Below, piece by piece: positions 6,833 through 14,400 of a stretch of DNA of 46,303 nucleotides. The notes under the pieces were generated by a model. The model saw only the letters and a list, made by a program, of their open reading frames with translations. It made no database searches and was not told the DNA's origin. Origin of the DNA: Verrucomicrobiales bacterium (lineage in GTDB: Bacteria; Verrucomicrobiota; Verrucomicrobiia; Verrucomicrobiales; DEV007). Where the stretch lies: NCBI GenBank assembly GCA_029210205.1, contig JARGOD010000037.1:1-46303 (forward strand). The letters run 5' to 3'. The translations under genes were made by a program, and so were the position numbers. Numbering within the stretch: position 1 is the first letter of the stretch; each line of letters begins with the position of its first letter.

Positions 6833-7855
6833 CTAGAGCTGAGCTAAAGCCTGATCTTCAATGACCAGTTTCTCACCATCCAGCTTCAGCTCCCGAACTT
6901 CGAACTCCCAATAGATGCTGGGATCGCGAGTGATCTTGACCGAGGCTTCTTCGCTACTTGCCGTTAAGTTGTCTAGGTGAGGATAAAGCGCCGTGACCGC
7001 ATTTTGGATGAGGTCCGCGTCACGAGTCCCGAGTGGAGCCCCCGGATAAGTTGCTTTCATTTCGTCCGAGTGAGTCACTCCTGTGATGACATAGAGTTGC
7101 TCTCCATTTTCGAGACGGGATTTTACCTTATTCAAATCTCCGGCAAGTTTTGCCAGTGCTTTTTCGTCTTCGATGGTGAGGCCTTCCGGAGTTGTTTGAA
7201 TAAGTTCGTAGAGCTTCTCCAATTGAGGTTTCTTCGCTGACTGCGAGACGGTTCGGAAATCGAGAGCAACGCTTCGGGTCGGAAACTCGGTGCCGAGAGG
7301 TGCCTGATCTTTCAGGGCGTTAAGTTCGGCGAGAGATAGAGTCATGGGGACACGGGAACCTTTTTGCTCGGCGATGGAATTGACGGTCTTCGTCCAGTCT
7401 TCGAGGTCAAGGCGGTCGGCGAGGCTGACTGCCTTGTTGAGAATTGGGCCGGCATGATCGGAAAAAATGTCGCCAATTTTGATTGAGCGCGGATTGAGCC
7501 CGTTCTTTTTCCATTTTGCAACGAGGTCTGCGGTAGGATCGGCTCTGGCGATATCTTCTTTTTCTATCGATTCTAACTCTGCTTCTGTTTCGGGAGCCTT
7601 GTTTGATTCAGGCTCATCTGATCCGCCCGTCGCCAGGTCAGCCATGTCGTCATCGTCGTTGAGGCTTGAATTGGGGGAGTCCGCGATCTTTTTCAGTTTC
7701 ACGATTTTTTCTTCAGAAAGAACCGGCTCGGCAGTCAGTTGTCCGAAAAGGTTATCAGCGAGCTTGTCCTTCTCCGTCTTTCGTGCGCTGGAACAGGAGG
7801 TAAGAGTCAGCGCTAGGCACAGAGTGATTGAGATAGCAGCGGTGAATGGATTCAT
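6833..7855 (-). CDS. Lipoprotein of unknown function
   Basis: This 340-residue protein has a clear lipoprotein signal: a hydrophobic stretch followed by L18-T-S-C21, the cysteine being the lipidation site. An acidic, low-complexity linker follows (about residues 50-105, with NDDDDMADLA and many Glu/Asp), then a mixed helical and strand region to the C-terminus. I recognise no domain. Segments such as GEQLYVITGVTHSDEMKATYP and DPSIYWEFEVREL look like folded core. It probably sits anchored in a membrane, facing the periplasm. It is transcribed alone, with the palindrome at 7927-7959 upstream and the inverted-repeat cluster at 6675-6824 downstream. Confidence 0.75.
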   Translation of the reverse strand: MNPFTAAISITLCLALTLTSCSSARKTEKDKLADNLFGQLTAEPVLSEEKIVKLKKIADSPNSSLNDDDDMADLATGGSDEPESNKAPETEAELESIEKEDIARADPTADLVAKWKKNGLNPRSIKIGDIFSDHAGPILNKAVSLADRLDLEDWTKTVNSIAEQKGSRVPMTLSLAELNALKDQAPLGTEFPTRSVALDFRTVSQSAKKPQLEKLYELIQTTPEGLTIEDEKALAKLAGDLNKVKSRLENGEQLYVITGVTHSDEMKATYPGAPLGTRDADLIQNAVTALYPHLDNLTASSEEASVKITRDPSIYWEFEVRELKLDGEKLVIEDQALAQL

Positions 7856-7926
7856 GATCGCGTGTAACTAAGAAATTTAATAATTCTTAATAATCACATA
7901 AGATAAAACATAAAAACCATAAAAGT

Positions 7927-7959
7927 CAACAGGGTTGCGTATTACAATAAACCCTGTTG
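7927..7959. terminator. CAACAGGGTT palindrome, terminator of the paralogue pair
   Basis: CAACAGGGTT (7927-7936) pairs with AACCCTGTTG (7950-7959), a perfect ten-base stem with a 13-base loop. On the minus strand it follows the stop at 8044 and leads into a T-rich stretch, as a Rho-independent terminator would. The same core sequence recurs at 16812 and 32376. Confidence 0.7.
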
Positions 7960-8043
7960 GATCGACAGATTAGCGCTTTTAAAAGGTCCGCCAAATAAGG
8001 GTAGGCAGGACGCGATCCTATCCGATGAACAGCTTAAGAAGCA

Positions 8044-9267
8044 TCAGTTCGACTTTGAACCTGACCCTGAAATTACCGATGTTTTTCGGTTGTGTGGCGT
8101 TTTTCGGTAGATCTCAAGTGCGATATCTCCTTCGAGGTCATGATACGAGACCATGTCTTGAAGCTTCATAAGGATAGTGGGGACTAACAATCCGGCACCG
8201 TTTTTGGTGTAAACAATATCCTCTGCAATATAGATGCACCCATGAATCGTGCGCCCCTGCGACTTGAGTAGGAGCATGTCACCGAACTCGTAAGGGGCTG
8301 TTCCCCTTGAGAATTCCTTGGCGAGAAGTTCATCACGACCTTCTAAATTGGCATAGACATTGACCGGAGTGAAACGGAAGAAATTATAGCAGGTCCAGAA
8401 CCAGTCCGGTGAACTCCCGGAGAGACCTTCTCCCATTCCGGGAAAACTGTTGAGATTCTGTCTGGCCGTCGGGGGGAGGAGGTGCCCAATGTCGATTCGC
8501 TGAATGTGCGGGTTCGCCATGATGGAATCAAAGAGCGGAGCGATCTGCTTGTTTCTGAATCGGCTTTTCCAATAATTCGACACCCCTTCCACTGATTCAA
8601 CTTTTGAGAGATTGAGTCGGACCATGAGAGCCGGAACGCGTAGCAGCGCATTTAGAATTCTCCGTTCGGCTTCGCTGCCATCTGCTTCCTTGAGAAGGTA
8701 GGGAATATCCGAGAGAAAAAAACCATGCCCTGAAGGTGACGGATAGGCAAGAAGGGCGATTTTCTGCAGGATGGTGACGGAGAGATCGGAATCTTTAAAA
8801 TAGAGGGATACATTGGCTGTGTTCAGGAAAGCGGGACGGTGATGAAATGTGTTTTGTGGAAACCGGGCAAGAATCCTGTAGAACTTCGAACGCAATGCTG
8901 CAGGCATTCCGGTAATCACTTCAGGAGACGGAAAAATCCGCATGAATTCCTCAGTGATAATGAGATGCCGATCTTTCAGTAGGTAGGCTATCTCCTCAAA
9001 GCTCATACCATCTTCAGCAAGCGCCTGAAGTAATTCTTCTTCAGTCTCGTAAGGAAAAATCCATTCAGTTTGAGCAGAAGGAACAGGAACTAATGACAGG
9101 TATTGAGGTGGGCAGGAAAGCCGCACTTTGTAGTATTCCAGGGTCCCCCAGGGTCCAGATGAAGTCTCTTCAAGTAACTTCGGCAGGGGAGATAGTTTGA
9201 TCGCGTCTTGTGCCAGCGCCGGAAGTGTCTGGCACAAGAGGGCCGGAATGAGAAGTCGGCGAAGCAT
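8044..9267 (-). CDS. Exported protein with diverged NlpC/P60-like C-terminus (paralogue A)
   Basis: This 407-residue protein has a signal peptide (cleavage after ALA, about residue 19) and is homologous along its length to the gene just upstream. Shared landmarks are SGPWG near 37, HLLPP near 262, LNSF near 272, FGD at 328, and H342 in IHGCIYIAEDIVYTKNG. The last part follows the NlpC/P60 pattern of a GDL-type strand, then a histidine before an IYI-type strand. Where the upstream copy has D-C-F-W-T-A, this one has D288-W-F-W-T-C293, so the expected cysteine position is Trp and a cysteine appears four residues later. It may be inactive or use a displaced nucleophile. It is the second gene of a two-gene unit, three bases after the first. 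Confidence 0.75.
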   Translation of the reverse strand: MLRRLLIPALLCQTLPALAQDAIKLSPLPKLLEETSSGPWGTLEYYKVRLSCPPQYLSLVPVPSAQTEWIFPYETEEELLQALAEDGMSFEEIAYLLKDRHLIITEEFMRIFPSPEVITGMPAALRSKFYRILARFPQNTFHHRPAFLNTANVSLYFKDSDLSVTILQKIALLAYPSPSGHGFFLSDIPYLLKEADGSEAERRILNALLRVPALMVRLNLSKVESVEGVSNYWKSRFRNKQIAPLFDSIMANPHIQRIDIGHLLPPTARQNLNSFPGMGEGLSGSSPDWFWTCYNFFRFTPVNVYANLEGRDELLAKEFSRGTAPYEFGDMLLLKSQGRTIHGCIYIAEDIVYTKNGAGLLVPTILMKLQDMVSYHDLEGDIALEIYRKTPHNRKTSVISGSGSKSN

Positions 9268-9270
9268 TGA

Positions 9271-10473
9271 TCAAGAGTCGACGTTTGTTCTGAAAGTGAG
9301 CTTGTAGAAATCACCATCGATCTCGTAAATCGACATCATCCGATCAAACGTTGAGAGGATCCATGGTCTGACGAAGCTTTTTCCATTTTTGGTGAAGACG
9401 AGGTTATCTGCGATGTGTATGTAGCTGTGGACGAACTTCCGATTATCTCTGTCAAAGAGGCAGACAAGGTCTCCAAATTGAGTCGGCGCATCGACTTGGA
9501 TGAAATCATCGATAATGAAATGTTCCATAGGGATACTATCAAGGCTGCGATGTGAAGCGTTAGGTTTGAAAAATTGAATCGCAGTCCAGAAACAGTCAGG
9601 AGTGTTGTCGGGGGGGCTCACATCCTGTAAAGTCGCGAAGCTGTTTAAATACTTCCGCGGCACTGGTGGGAGGAGATGAAGTATATCGAGCTGATCCACC
9701 CCGTCGGTGGATTGCAATCCTTCGAGGACAGAGCGGACTCTCGGATTTCGACCTCCGGCTTCCCAATATCTGATTATCGGGCTGAGGTCGCTTCCGGGGT
9801 CGACCTCCAGTCGAACAATGAGAGCGTTAGTTGTCAGAAGGTTTCGGATCAGTTTTTCTTTTTCTGCCGCTTTGTCCAGTTTCCTGAGAAGGTAGGGTCG
9901 GTCGAAGGTGCTCAGAACATTCCCGCGCAGAAAGCAAACTGAGCGCAAGTGATCCATCATTTCGGGCGAGAGTTCCTTCGAAATTGAAATAAAATTCTTG
10001 TCTTCAAAGTTCCCGATAATCTGTTCAAAGAAGTCGTGATGGTGCAGCCGCCACCAATCGGCGAGGGTAGCCCGCTCCGACGGCAGCATGATCGAGATGA
10101 TGTTGTCGGTTACTTCCAGTTCAGAATGATTTCCCTGGATCGACCATTCCCCTTCGTTGTGAATCGCCGTTTTCAGGGCAAGAGAGAAACCAAGTTCGTC
10201 GAATAGTTCTTTCACCTGAACCCTTCCGAGGTTTGGAAAGCTCCAAATGCTTCGCTCGTCAAACAGCCCCGGCCAGAGATTCGAAGCAGGCGGGTGAATC
10301 ACGACTTCAAAGTAATGTAGGTTTCCCCACGGGCCTGAAGTTTTAAGAGGACTGGGATATGAGAGGGGCTGTGGCGTGGCATCTTCTGCGACAACGGAAG
10401 AGAACGGCGCCAGAAGCAGCGCAGCTAATGCCCCGCAAATAATGTTCCGAGATACGACGAAAGGAAAAAGCAT
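9271..10473 (-). CDS. Exported protein with NlpC/P60-like C-terminus (paralogue B)
   Basis: This 400-residue protein has an N-terminal signal peptide (hydrophobic to about residue 28, VVA-ED) and a long N-terminal region I cannot name. Its C-terminal third resembles NlpC/P60-type cysteine peptidases: D293-C294 as in the family's DC motif, FGDLVCLF at 333-340, and H349 in VHSYIHIADNLVFTKNG, matching the usual GHVGIYIG. Cys294 and His349 would be the catalytic pair. Members of that fold usually cut cell-wall peptides or amides, but the helix after Cys is unusual (FWTAIQFF), so the reaction is uncertain. It is the first gene of the unit, with its paralogue three bases downstream. Confidence 0.75.
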   Translation of the reverse strand: MLFPFVVSRNIICGALAALLLAPFSSVVAEDATPQPLSYPSPLKTSGPWGNLHYFEVVIHPPASNLWPGLFDERSIWSFPNLGRVQVKELFDELGFSLALKTAIHNEGEWSIQGNHSELEVTDNIISIMLPSERATLADWWRLHHHDFFEQIIGNFEDKNFISISKELSPEMMDHLRSVCFLRGNVLSTFDRPYLLRKLDKAAEKEKLIRNLLTTNALIVRLEVDPGSDLSPIIRYWEAGGRNPRVRSVLEGLQSTDGVDQLDILHLLPPVPRKYLNSFATLQDVSPPDNTPDCFWTAIQFFKPNASHRSLDSIPMEHFIIDDFIQVDAPTQFGDLVCLFDRDNRKFVHSYIHIADNLVFTKNGKSFVRPWILSTFDRMMSIYEIDGDFYKLTFRTNVDS

Positions 10474-10654
10474 AAGTCGTAAGCAAGTTTTCGGCCATGC
10501 AGAGACGCGTAGACAAGAAACCCGAAAGGACTCTATTCACAAGTTCCAAGCCTACCTTATCGTGATTTATTATTTGTAACACTTTAGGGAGAGTGAGGTT
10601 TTTATAGATGATCGGACGATGGTGACAGGCCCGGCAAGCTGAGGGCAGCGATTA

Positions 10655-11560
10655 CTATTCGATCAAATACTGCGACATAGCCGTTTCTACGTCCATTCCA
10701 CCGCGCAGGAGCGTGTTCCCTTCAAAGAGCGCAGTCGGATCAATTCCTTCGCTGCCAGCCCAGTCCTGCTCACTGACCTGCCCACTCTGGCCATAGGCGG
10801 CTAGTGGATTGTGGTAGGTGACCTGCTCGATCTTTTCAAGGCTGATGCCGCGGTCTTTCATAAGTGCGGCCGTTTTTGGAACCGCGAGTGGATCACTGAT
10901 CCCCCAGTCGGCAGCACTGTCGACGACGATCTGCTCAGCTCCATATTCGAGCATGAGCTGGACCATGCGCTCGTTGCCGAGCTTGGTGTGGGGGTAAATC
11001 GTGAACGCCGACCAGTAGCCGCGGTCGAGGACTTCTTTTACCGTTTCCTCGTTGTTGTGGTCGATGATGACTTTGGCAGGATCAATCCCGACATCCTCGA
11101 GCACGTCCATAGTGCGGATCGTGCCCTTTTTCTTGTCGCGGTGTGGTGTGTGTATTTGAATCGGCAGGTCCGCCTCGAGGGCGAGTTCCGCTTGTTTGAT
11201 GAGATATTTCTCCTCGGCCTTCGTCTGGTCATCAAATCCGATTTCACCGATGCCGACGACGCCTTCTTTACAAATATAGAGTGGCATCAGCTCGAGGACT
11301 GCTTCGGCGAGCTTTTCATTGTTCGCCTCTTTCGGGTTCAAGCCAATTGTGCAGTAATGTTGAATGCCGAACTGGCTCGCGCGGAAGCGCTCGAATCCGA
11401 TCAATGAGTTAAAATAGTCCTTAAAGGTTCCAACCTCGGTGCGCGGTTGGCCCTGCCAGAAGGAAGGCTCGATGATCGCGGTGACGCCGGCGGCAGCCAT
11501 GCGTTGGTAGTCATCGGTGGTCCGGGAGACCATGTGAACATGTGAGTCGAAGAATCTCAT
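10655..11560 (-). CDS. eboB: TatD-type metal hydrolase of the ebo cluster
   Basis: This 301-residue TIM-barrel protein is of the TatD superfamily. Metal ligands are visible: H7 and H9 in FDSHVH, E106 in GIGEIGFDD, H137 in IQIHTPHRDKKKGT, H168 in IIDHNNEET, and D218 in SAADWGISDP. The segments SRTTDDY, EPSFWQGQPRT and CTIGLNPKEAN are what I recall for the TatD member of the ebo cluster, rather than for housekeeping TatD nucleases. In cyanobacteria the ebo genes are linked to moving scytonemin precursors to the periplasm; elsewhere their substrate is unknown. eboA lies 118 bases upstream on the same strand. The other ebo genes (UbiA-like, dehydroquinate-synthase-like, EboE, EboF) are not in this window. 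The letter assignment is from memory. Confidence 0.85.
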   Translation of the reverse strand: MRFFDSHVHMVSRTTDDYQRMAAAGVTAIIEPSFWQGQPRTEVGTFKDYFNSLIGFERFRASQFGIQHYCTIGLNPKEANNEKLAEAVLELMPLYICKEGVVGIGEIGFDDQTKAEEKYLIKQAELALEADLPIQIHTPHRDKKKGTIRTMDVLEDVGIDPAKVIIDHNNEETVKEVLDRGYWSAFTIYPHTKLGNERMVQLMLEYGAEQIVVDSAADWGISDPLAVPKTAALMKDRGISLEKIEQVTYHNPLAAYGQSGQVSEQDWAGSEGIDPTALFEGNTLLRGGMDVETAMSQYLIE

Positions 11561-11678
11561 TATAGGATGCCGCTGCGCGGCGTGTGAAGGTGGGAAATTA
11601 AAACGTAAGAGGTGCTTGGGGTGGGTGACGTTGCTAAATCTTGCACTTACTCCCGATTTTGTTCCTAAACTGAGCCGG

Positions 11679-12566
11679 CTAGGTCAGGCATTTTCGGGTG
11701 AGCTTTTCTTCCATCGTTTTACCTAGCGTTTTCCAGGTGAGATCGCCGTTCGCAATACGCTCCAGTTCCGGCGTGAGCCCACTTCGCAGTGCCTCCAGTT
11801 TCCCGGAATCATCCTTCGAAAAGACCAGCGCTGCAGCAGCGCGATCCTCTTTCTGATCACTTTCGGCCATCTTCGCGATATCACCTGCAATTCGGTCATC
11901 GATGAATCCCTCGCAGCTTTGCCAGGCCTCCGGCGTGATCATTCGCCCCGCCGCCCAGCGCTCGTGAGCGAGATCGGATATGGCCTCGGCAAGCAGTATA
12001 TTCTTTCGATCTCCGATGCCCATGATTCGATAAAGAGGGCGGGTAATAAAAATGGCTTTCAGCACCATCTGATTCCAAGCCTCATCGGAGAAGTTTTCTG
12101 CAGGAAACGAATTGTCCAGTGAGATGGAATCGAAGATATCGACAATATTGGAACGCAATCCATCAACGGCCGCCTCGAGGAGCTTTTCAGGGTGAGGGAG
12201 CCAGGGCAGTGCCGAAAAAAGCGCGACTTGTTCTCGAAGGTCAGCCGTGTTGAGGAGCGCGTGAAAAGTTTCCACGAACTCGGCTTCGTCCTGCTTGGCA
12301 AGGAGAAGAAGGAGTCCAACCCTCGCAAGCCGGTATTCGTCCCAGTCTCCGAAAATTTCATCAGAATCCTCCGGAAGGCGGCCTGCCTTGTCAAAATGTC
12401 GGGAGACTCCGCTGAACGCATAGTAGAACGGGCGCCTTTCAAAGTGTGCTTCCTGAGATGCGATGGTCTGCTGAAGCCAGGCAACCGCGTCGGGGGAAGC
12501 GGTTTTGTTGAGAAGAGTGAGAATTCTTTCGCGCATACGGGGTTCCATACGGTCAGAGTGATTCAT
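11679..12566 (-). CDS. eboA: EboA family protein
   Basis: This 295-residue protein matches EboA as I know it. It has the TADLREQVALFSALPWLPHPE segment, then LRSNIVDIFDSISLDNSFPAE, WNQMVLKAIFITRPLYRI and LAHERWAAGRMITPE. The function is unknown; ebo genes are associated with export of a metabolite precursor. It has no signal peptide, so it is probably cytoplasmic. I chose the ATG at 12566, which is preceded (12 bases) by AAGGAG. An upstream ATG at 12593 would add nine residues but lacks a ribosome-binding site. The divergent solute-binding gene starts at 12617, so the promoters must overlap the 5' ends of the coding regions. Conserved pairing with the TatD-type gene supports both calls. Confidence 0.85.
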   Translation of the reverse strand: MNHSDRMEPRMRERILTLLNKTASPDAVAWLQQTIASQEAHFERRPFYYAFSGVSRHFDKAGRLPEDSDEIFGDWDEYRLARVGLLLLLAKQDEAEFVETFHALLNTADLREQVALFSALPWLPHPEKLLEAAVDGLRSNIVDIFDSISLDNSFPAENFSDEAWNQMVLKAIFITRPLYRIMGIGDRKNILLAEAISDLAHERWAAGRMITPEAWQSCEGFIDDRIAGDIAKMAESDQKEDRAAAALVFSKDDSGKLEALRSGLTPELERIANGDLTWKTLGKTMEEKLTRKCLT

Positions 12567-12616
12567 CGGCTCGTCAATCTCCTTGAGATTCACCGAGAGG
12601 GCGCAAAGGTGTGACC

Positions 12617-13417
12617 ATGAAACGTTTTGTCTTCGCCTTCTCTACTCTTCTGGCATGCATTTTTTCGACTTCATGCACTGAAAAGGGAAACGAAACTGGA
12701 GTCAAACCGCTTGTTATCGGAATGGAGCTTGCCTACCCGCCTTTCGAAATGCGCGGTCCTGACAATCAGCCTGACGGGATCAGTGTCCGCATGGCCGAGG
12801 ACCTCGCCGCTCATCTCGGGCGACCACTCGAAATCCGTGACGTGGAGTGGAACGGCATTATTCCTGCACTGAAGTCCGGGAAGATTGATGCCATCATTTC
12901 CTCGATGACGAACACCCCGGAGAGGGCGCGTATGATTGCGTTTTCAGACGGCTATGTCACGAACGGTCTTTGTATGCTTGTGAGAAAAGATTCTCCGATC
13001 CAGTCGATTACCGATGTGAAGCCGGGCAAGCACCAGCTCGCGGTGAAGCTTGCGACGACGGGCCACCAGTGGGCGCGGAAGGAGATTCCCGAGGTTGATC
13101 TACTCACTCTCGATGAAGCGGCCGCCTGTGTCCTCGAGGTCATTCAGGGAAAGGCGGACGCCTACATTTATGACCAGATCTCGATCTACCAGTTCTGGAA
13201 GAAATATGAGGACGAAACCCGTCCGATCCTGAACCCGATCCGGGAGGAAACCTGGGCAATCGGAATGCGGCAGGGCGAGGAGGAGTTTCACGCCGCGGTT
13301 AATGCTTTCCTGAAAGAGTATCGCGAAGCAGGTCGCTTCAATGAACTTGCTGATCAATACATGGCGGAACAGAAGGCTGCTTTCGAGGAAATGGGAGTTC
13401 CCTTCATTTTTCACTGA
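12617..13417 (+). CDS. Amino-acid-type ABC transporter substrate-binding lipoprotein
   Basis: This 266-residue protein belongs to solute-binding family 3. It begins with a lipoprotein signal ending FSTSC, cysteine 20 being the lipid anchor. The bilobal fold is visible in PLVIGMELAYPPFEMRGPD, GISVRMAEDLAAHLGR, EWNGIIPALKSGKIDAIISSMT and PERARMIAFSDGY, all typical of polar amino acid binding proteins. It ends with a hinge-side helix, EFHAAVNAFLKEYREAGRFNELADQYM. I chose the ATG at 12617 because AAAGG (12605-12609) sits seven bases upstream; GTG at 12611 is too close to it. No permease or ATPase gene follows, so it is an orphan binding protein that must use a transporter encoded elsewhere. Divergent placement with eboA leaves very little promoter space. 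Confidence 0.88.
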   Translation: MKRFVFAFSTLLACIFSTSCTEKGNETGVKPLVIGMELAYPPFEMRGPDNQPDGISVRMAEDLAAHLGRPLEIRDVEWNGIIPALKSGKIDAIISSMTNTPERARMIAFSDGYVTNGLCMLVRKDSPIQSITDVKPGKHQLAVKLATTGHQWARKEIPEVDLLTLDEAAACVLEVIQGKADAYIYDQISIYQFWKKYEDETRPILNPIREETWAIGMRQGEEEFHAAVNAFLKEYREAGRFNELADQYMAEQKAAFEEMGVPFIFH

Positions 13418-13456
13418 CCTGGCAAGTAATGTCAGCTCGCTGGATTTGTTTCTTCA

Positions 13457-13648
13457 TCATTCGGGAGTGAATACTTCCTCGATCTTCAGGGAAAACACCT
13501 TTCCTAGTTTGAAAGCGAGAGGGAGAGAAGGGTCGTAGCGTCCCGTTTCTATCGCATTCACTGATTGGCGCGAGACGTTCAAGAGTTTGGCGAGTGCGTC
13601 TTGCGAGAGGTTTTTTTCCAAACGCAATTCTTTGATCCGATTTTTCAT
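13457..13648 (-). CDS. XRE-family transcriptional regulator
   Basis: This 63-residue protein is a single Cro/C1-type helix-turn-helix: IKELRLEKNLSQDALAKLL, then NVSRQSVNAIETGRYDPSLP as recognition helix and turn, then LAFKLGKVFSLKIEEVF. It belongs to the small class often found paired with a membrane protein. The upstream membrane gene ends one base before this gene's start, so the two are one unit. Twin palindromes in front of that unit (14064-14110) are the likely operator, which suggests autoregulation. Confidence 0.9.
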   Translation of the reverse strand: MKNRIKELRLEKNLSQDALAKLLNVSRQSVNAIETGRYDPSLPLAFKLGKVFSLKIEEVFTPE

Positions 13649-13649
13649 C

Positions 13650-14063
13650 TCACGCTTCTTTGTTCCGTAGCCAGAGGAATAGTCGGATGAATCCGAAAAA
13701 GAGATAAAACGCGGGTAAAATCATGAGAAGCGGAAATTTGGGAGCGCCTGCATTCACCTCGAGAAATCCCCAACCAGTCGCGAGGGCCATCGTAAAGGCG
13801 AGGGCAATCAGAGATGCGTCAGCGAGGAGGCTACGCTGATACTCATCGGTTTCACGCAAGAGTCTTGCCTGGGACCAAATTGCCACCCAAACAGCCACGG
13901 CGGGAACTAAAGCGATGAGATAGTTTGCCGGTGCGGCAAGGCTGCTCCTTGAGATGACTTCCGGGGCAATGAAACAGCTCACCGCGTAGATGATCATGGT
14001 GGGGAAGAAGATCTTTTTGTATCGGTTTTCAGCCTCTTGCGGAGATATTTGCCTGTCGCTCAT
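13650..14063 (-). CDS. Small membrane protein paired with the XRE regulator
   Basis: This 137-residue protein has four probable membrane segments: about 19-39 (IFFPTMIIYAVSCFI), 46-67 (YLIALVPAVAVWVAIW), 81-102 (SLIALAFTMALATGWGF) and 111-132 (LLMILPAFYLFFGFIRLFLW). The short hydrophilic N-terminus begins MSDRQISPQEAENRYKKI. The function is unknown. Similar small membrane proteins of the DUF2178 type are encoded next to XRE regulators in many bacteria, and the regulator gene here begins one base downstream. It is the first gene of the pair and starts immediately beside the twin palindrome. Confidence 0.75.
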   Translation of the reverse strand: MSDRQISPQEAENRYKKIFFPTMIIYAVSCFIAPEVISRSSLAAPANYLIALVPAVAVWVAIWSQARLLRETDEYQRSLLADASLIALAFTMALATGWGFLEVNAGAPKFPLLMILPAFYLFFGFIRLFLWLRNKEA

Positions 14064-14110
14064 GTAAAGGAAGCTTTACAATACTTGTTGAAATGTCAAG
14101 CGTCCTTTAC
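14064..14110. promoter_or_regulatory. Twin palindromic operator upstream of the XRE unit
   Basis: GTAAAG-gaag-CTTTAC (14064-14079) is a perfect palindrome with a four-base centre. GTCAAG-cgtc-CTTTAC (14095-14110) is a near copy. Their centres are 31 bases apart, about three helical turns. A minus-strand TTGACA (14099-14094) overlaps the second site. This is what an autorepressing XRE protein would use; I cannot identify a good -10 box. Confidence 0.6.
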
Positions 14111-14400
14111 ACTCCTTTTCGTCCAGCCGGAACGGGGGCAATACTGCGCACCTGCGTCAAAATGACGCGCCATTTTGTCCAAATTGTGTCTTTGTGACGC
14201 GATCTGCGAGGAAACGTGAAGAAATGAAATAGCATTGAAGGATTGTAAGGCGTTTACGATTAGGTTGTTAAGAATCAATCGGTTTGCATGGCACGACGAA
14301 TGCACCTACTGGGCGCAGGAATTAGCGCCAAGGCGCAAACAAAAACCCCGCCCAGCTGAGATGAGTCTCTGGCCGGGCCATTTATAGAAGGAAAAATATC
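14111..14400. promoter_or_regulatory. dnaK upstream region with two inverted repeats
   Basis: No gene is seen here. CAAAATG (14158-14164) and CATTTTG (14171-14177) form a seven-base palindrome with a six-base centre. Near the start codon, CCCGCCCAG and CTGGCCGGG (about 14346-14377, one mismatch) enclose GAGA-tgag-TCTC (14358-14369), giving a hairpin in the dnaK leader. AGAAGGA lies nine bases before the dnaK ATG as its ribosome-binding site. No CIRCE element (TTAGCACTC-N9-GAGTGCTAA) is present, so HrcA control is not supported. Confidence 0.5.
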
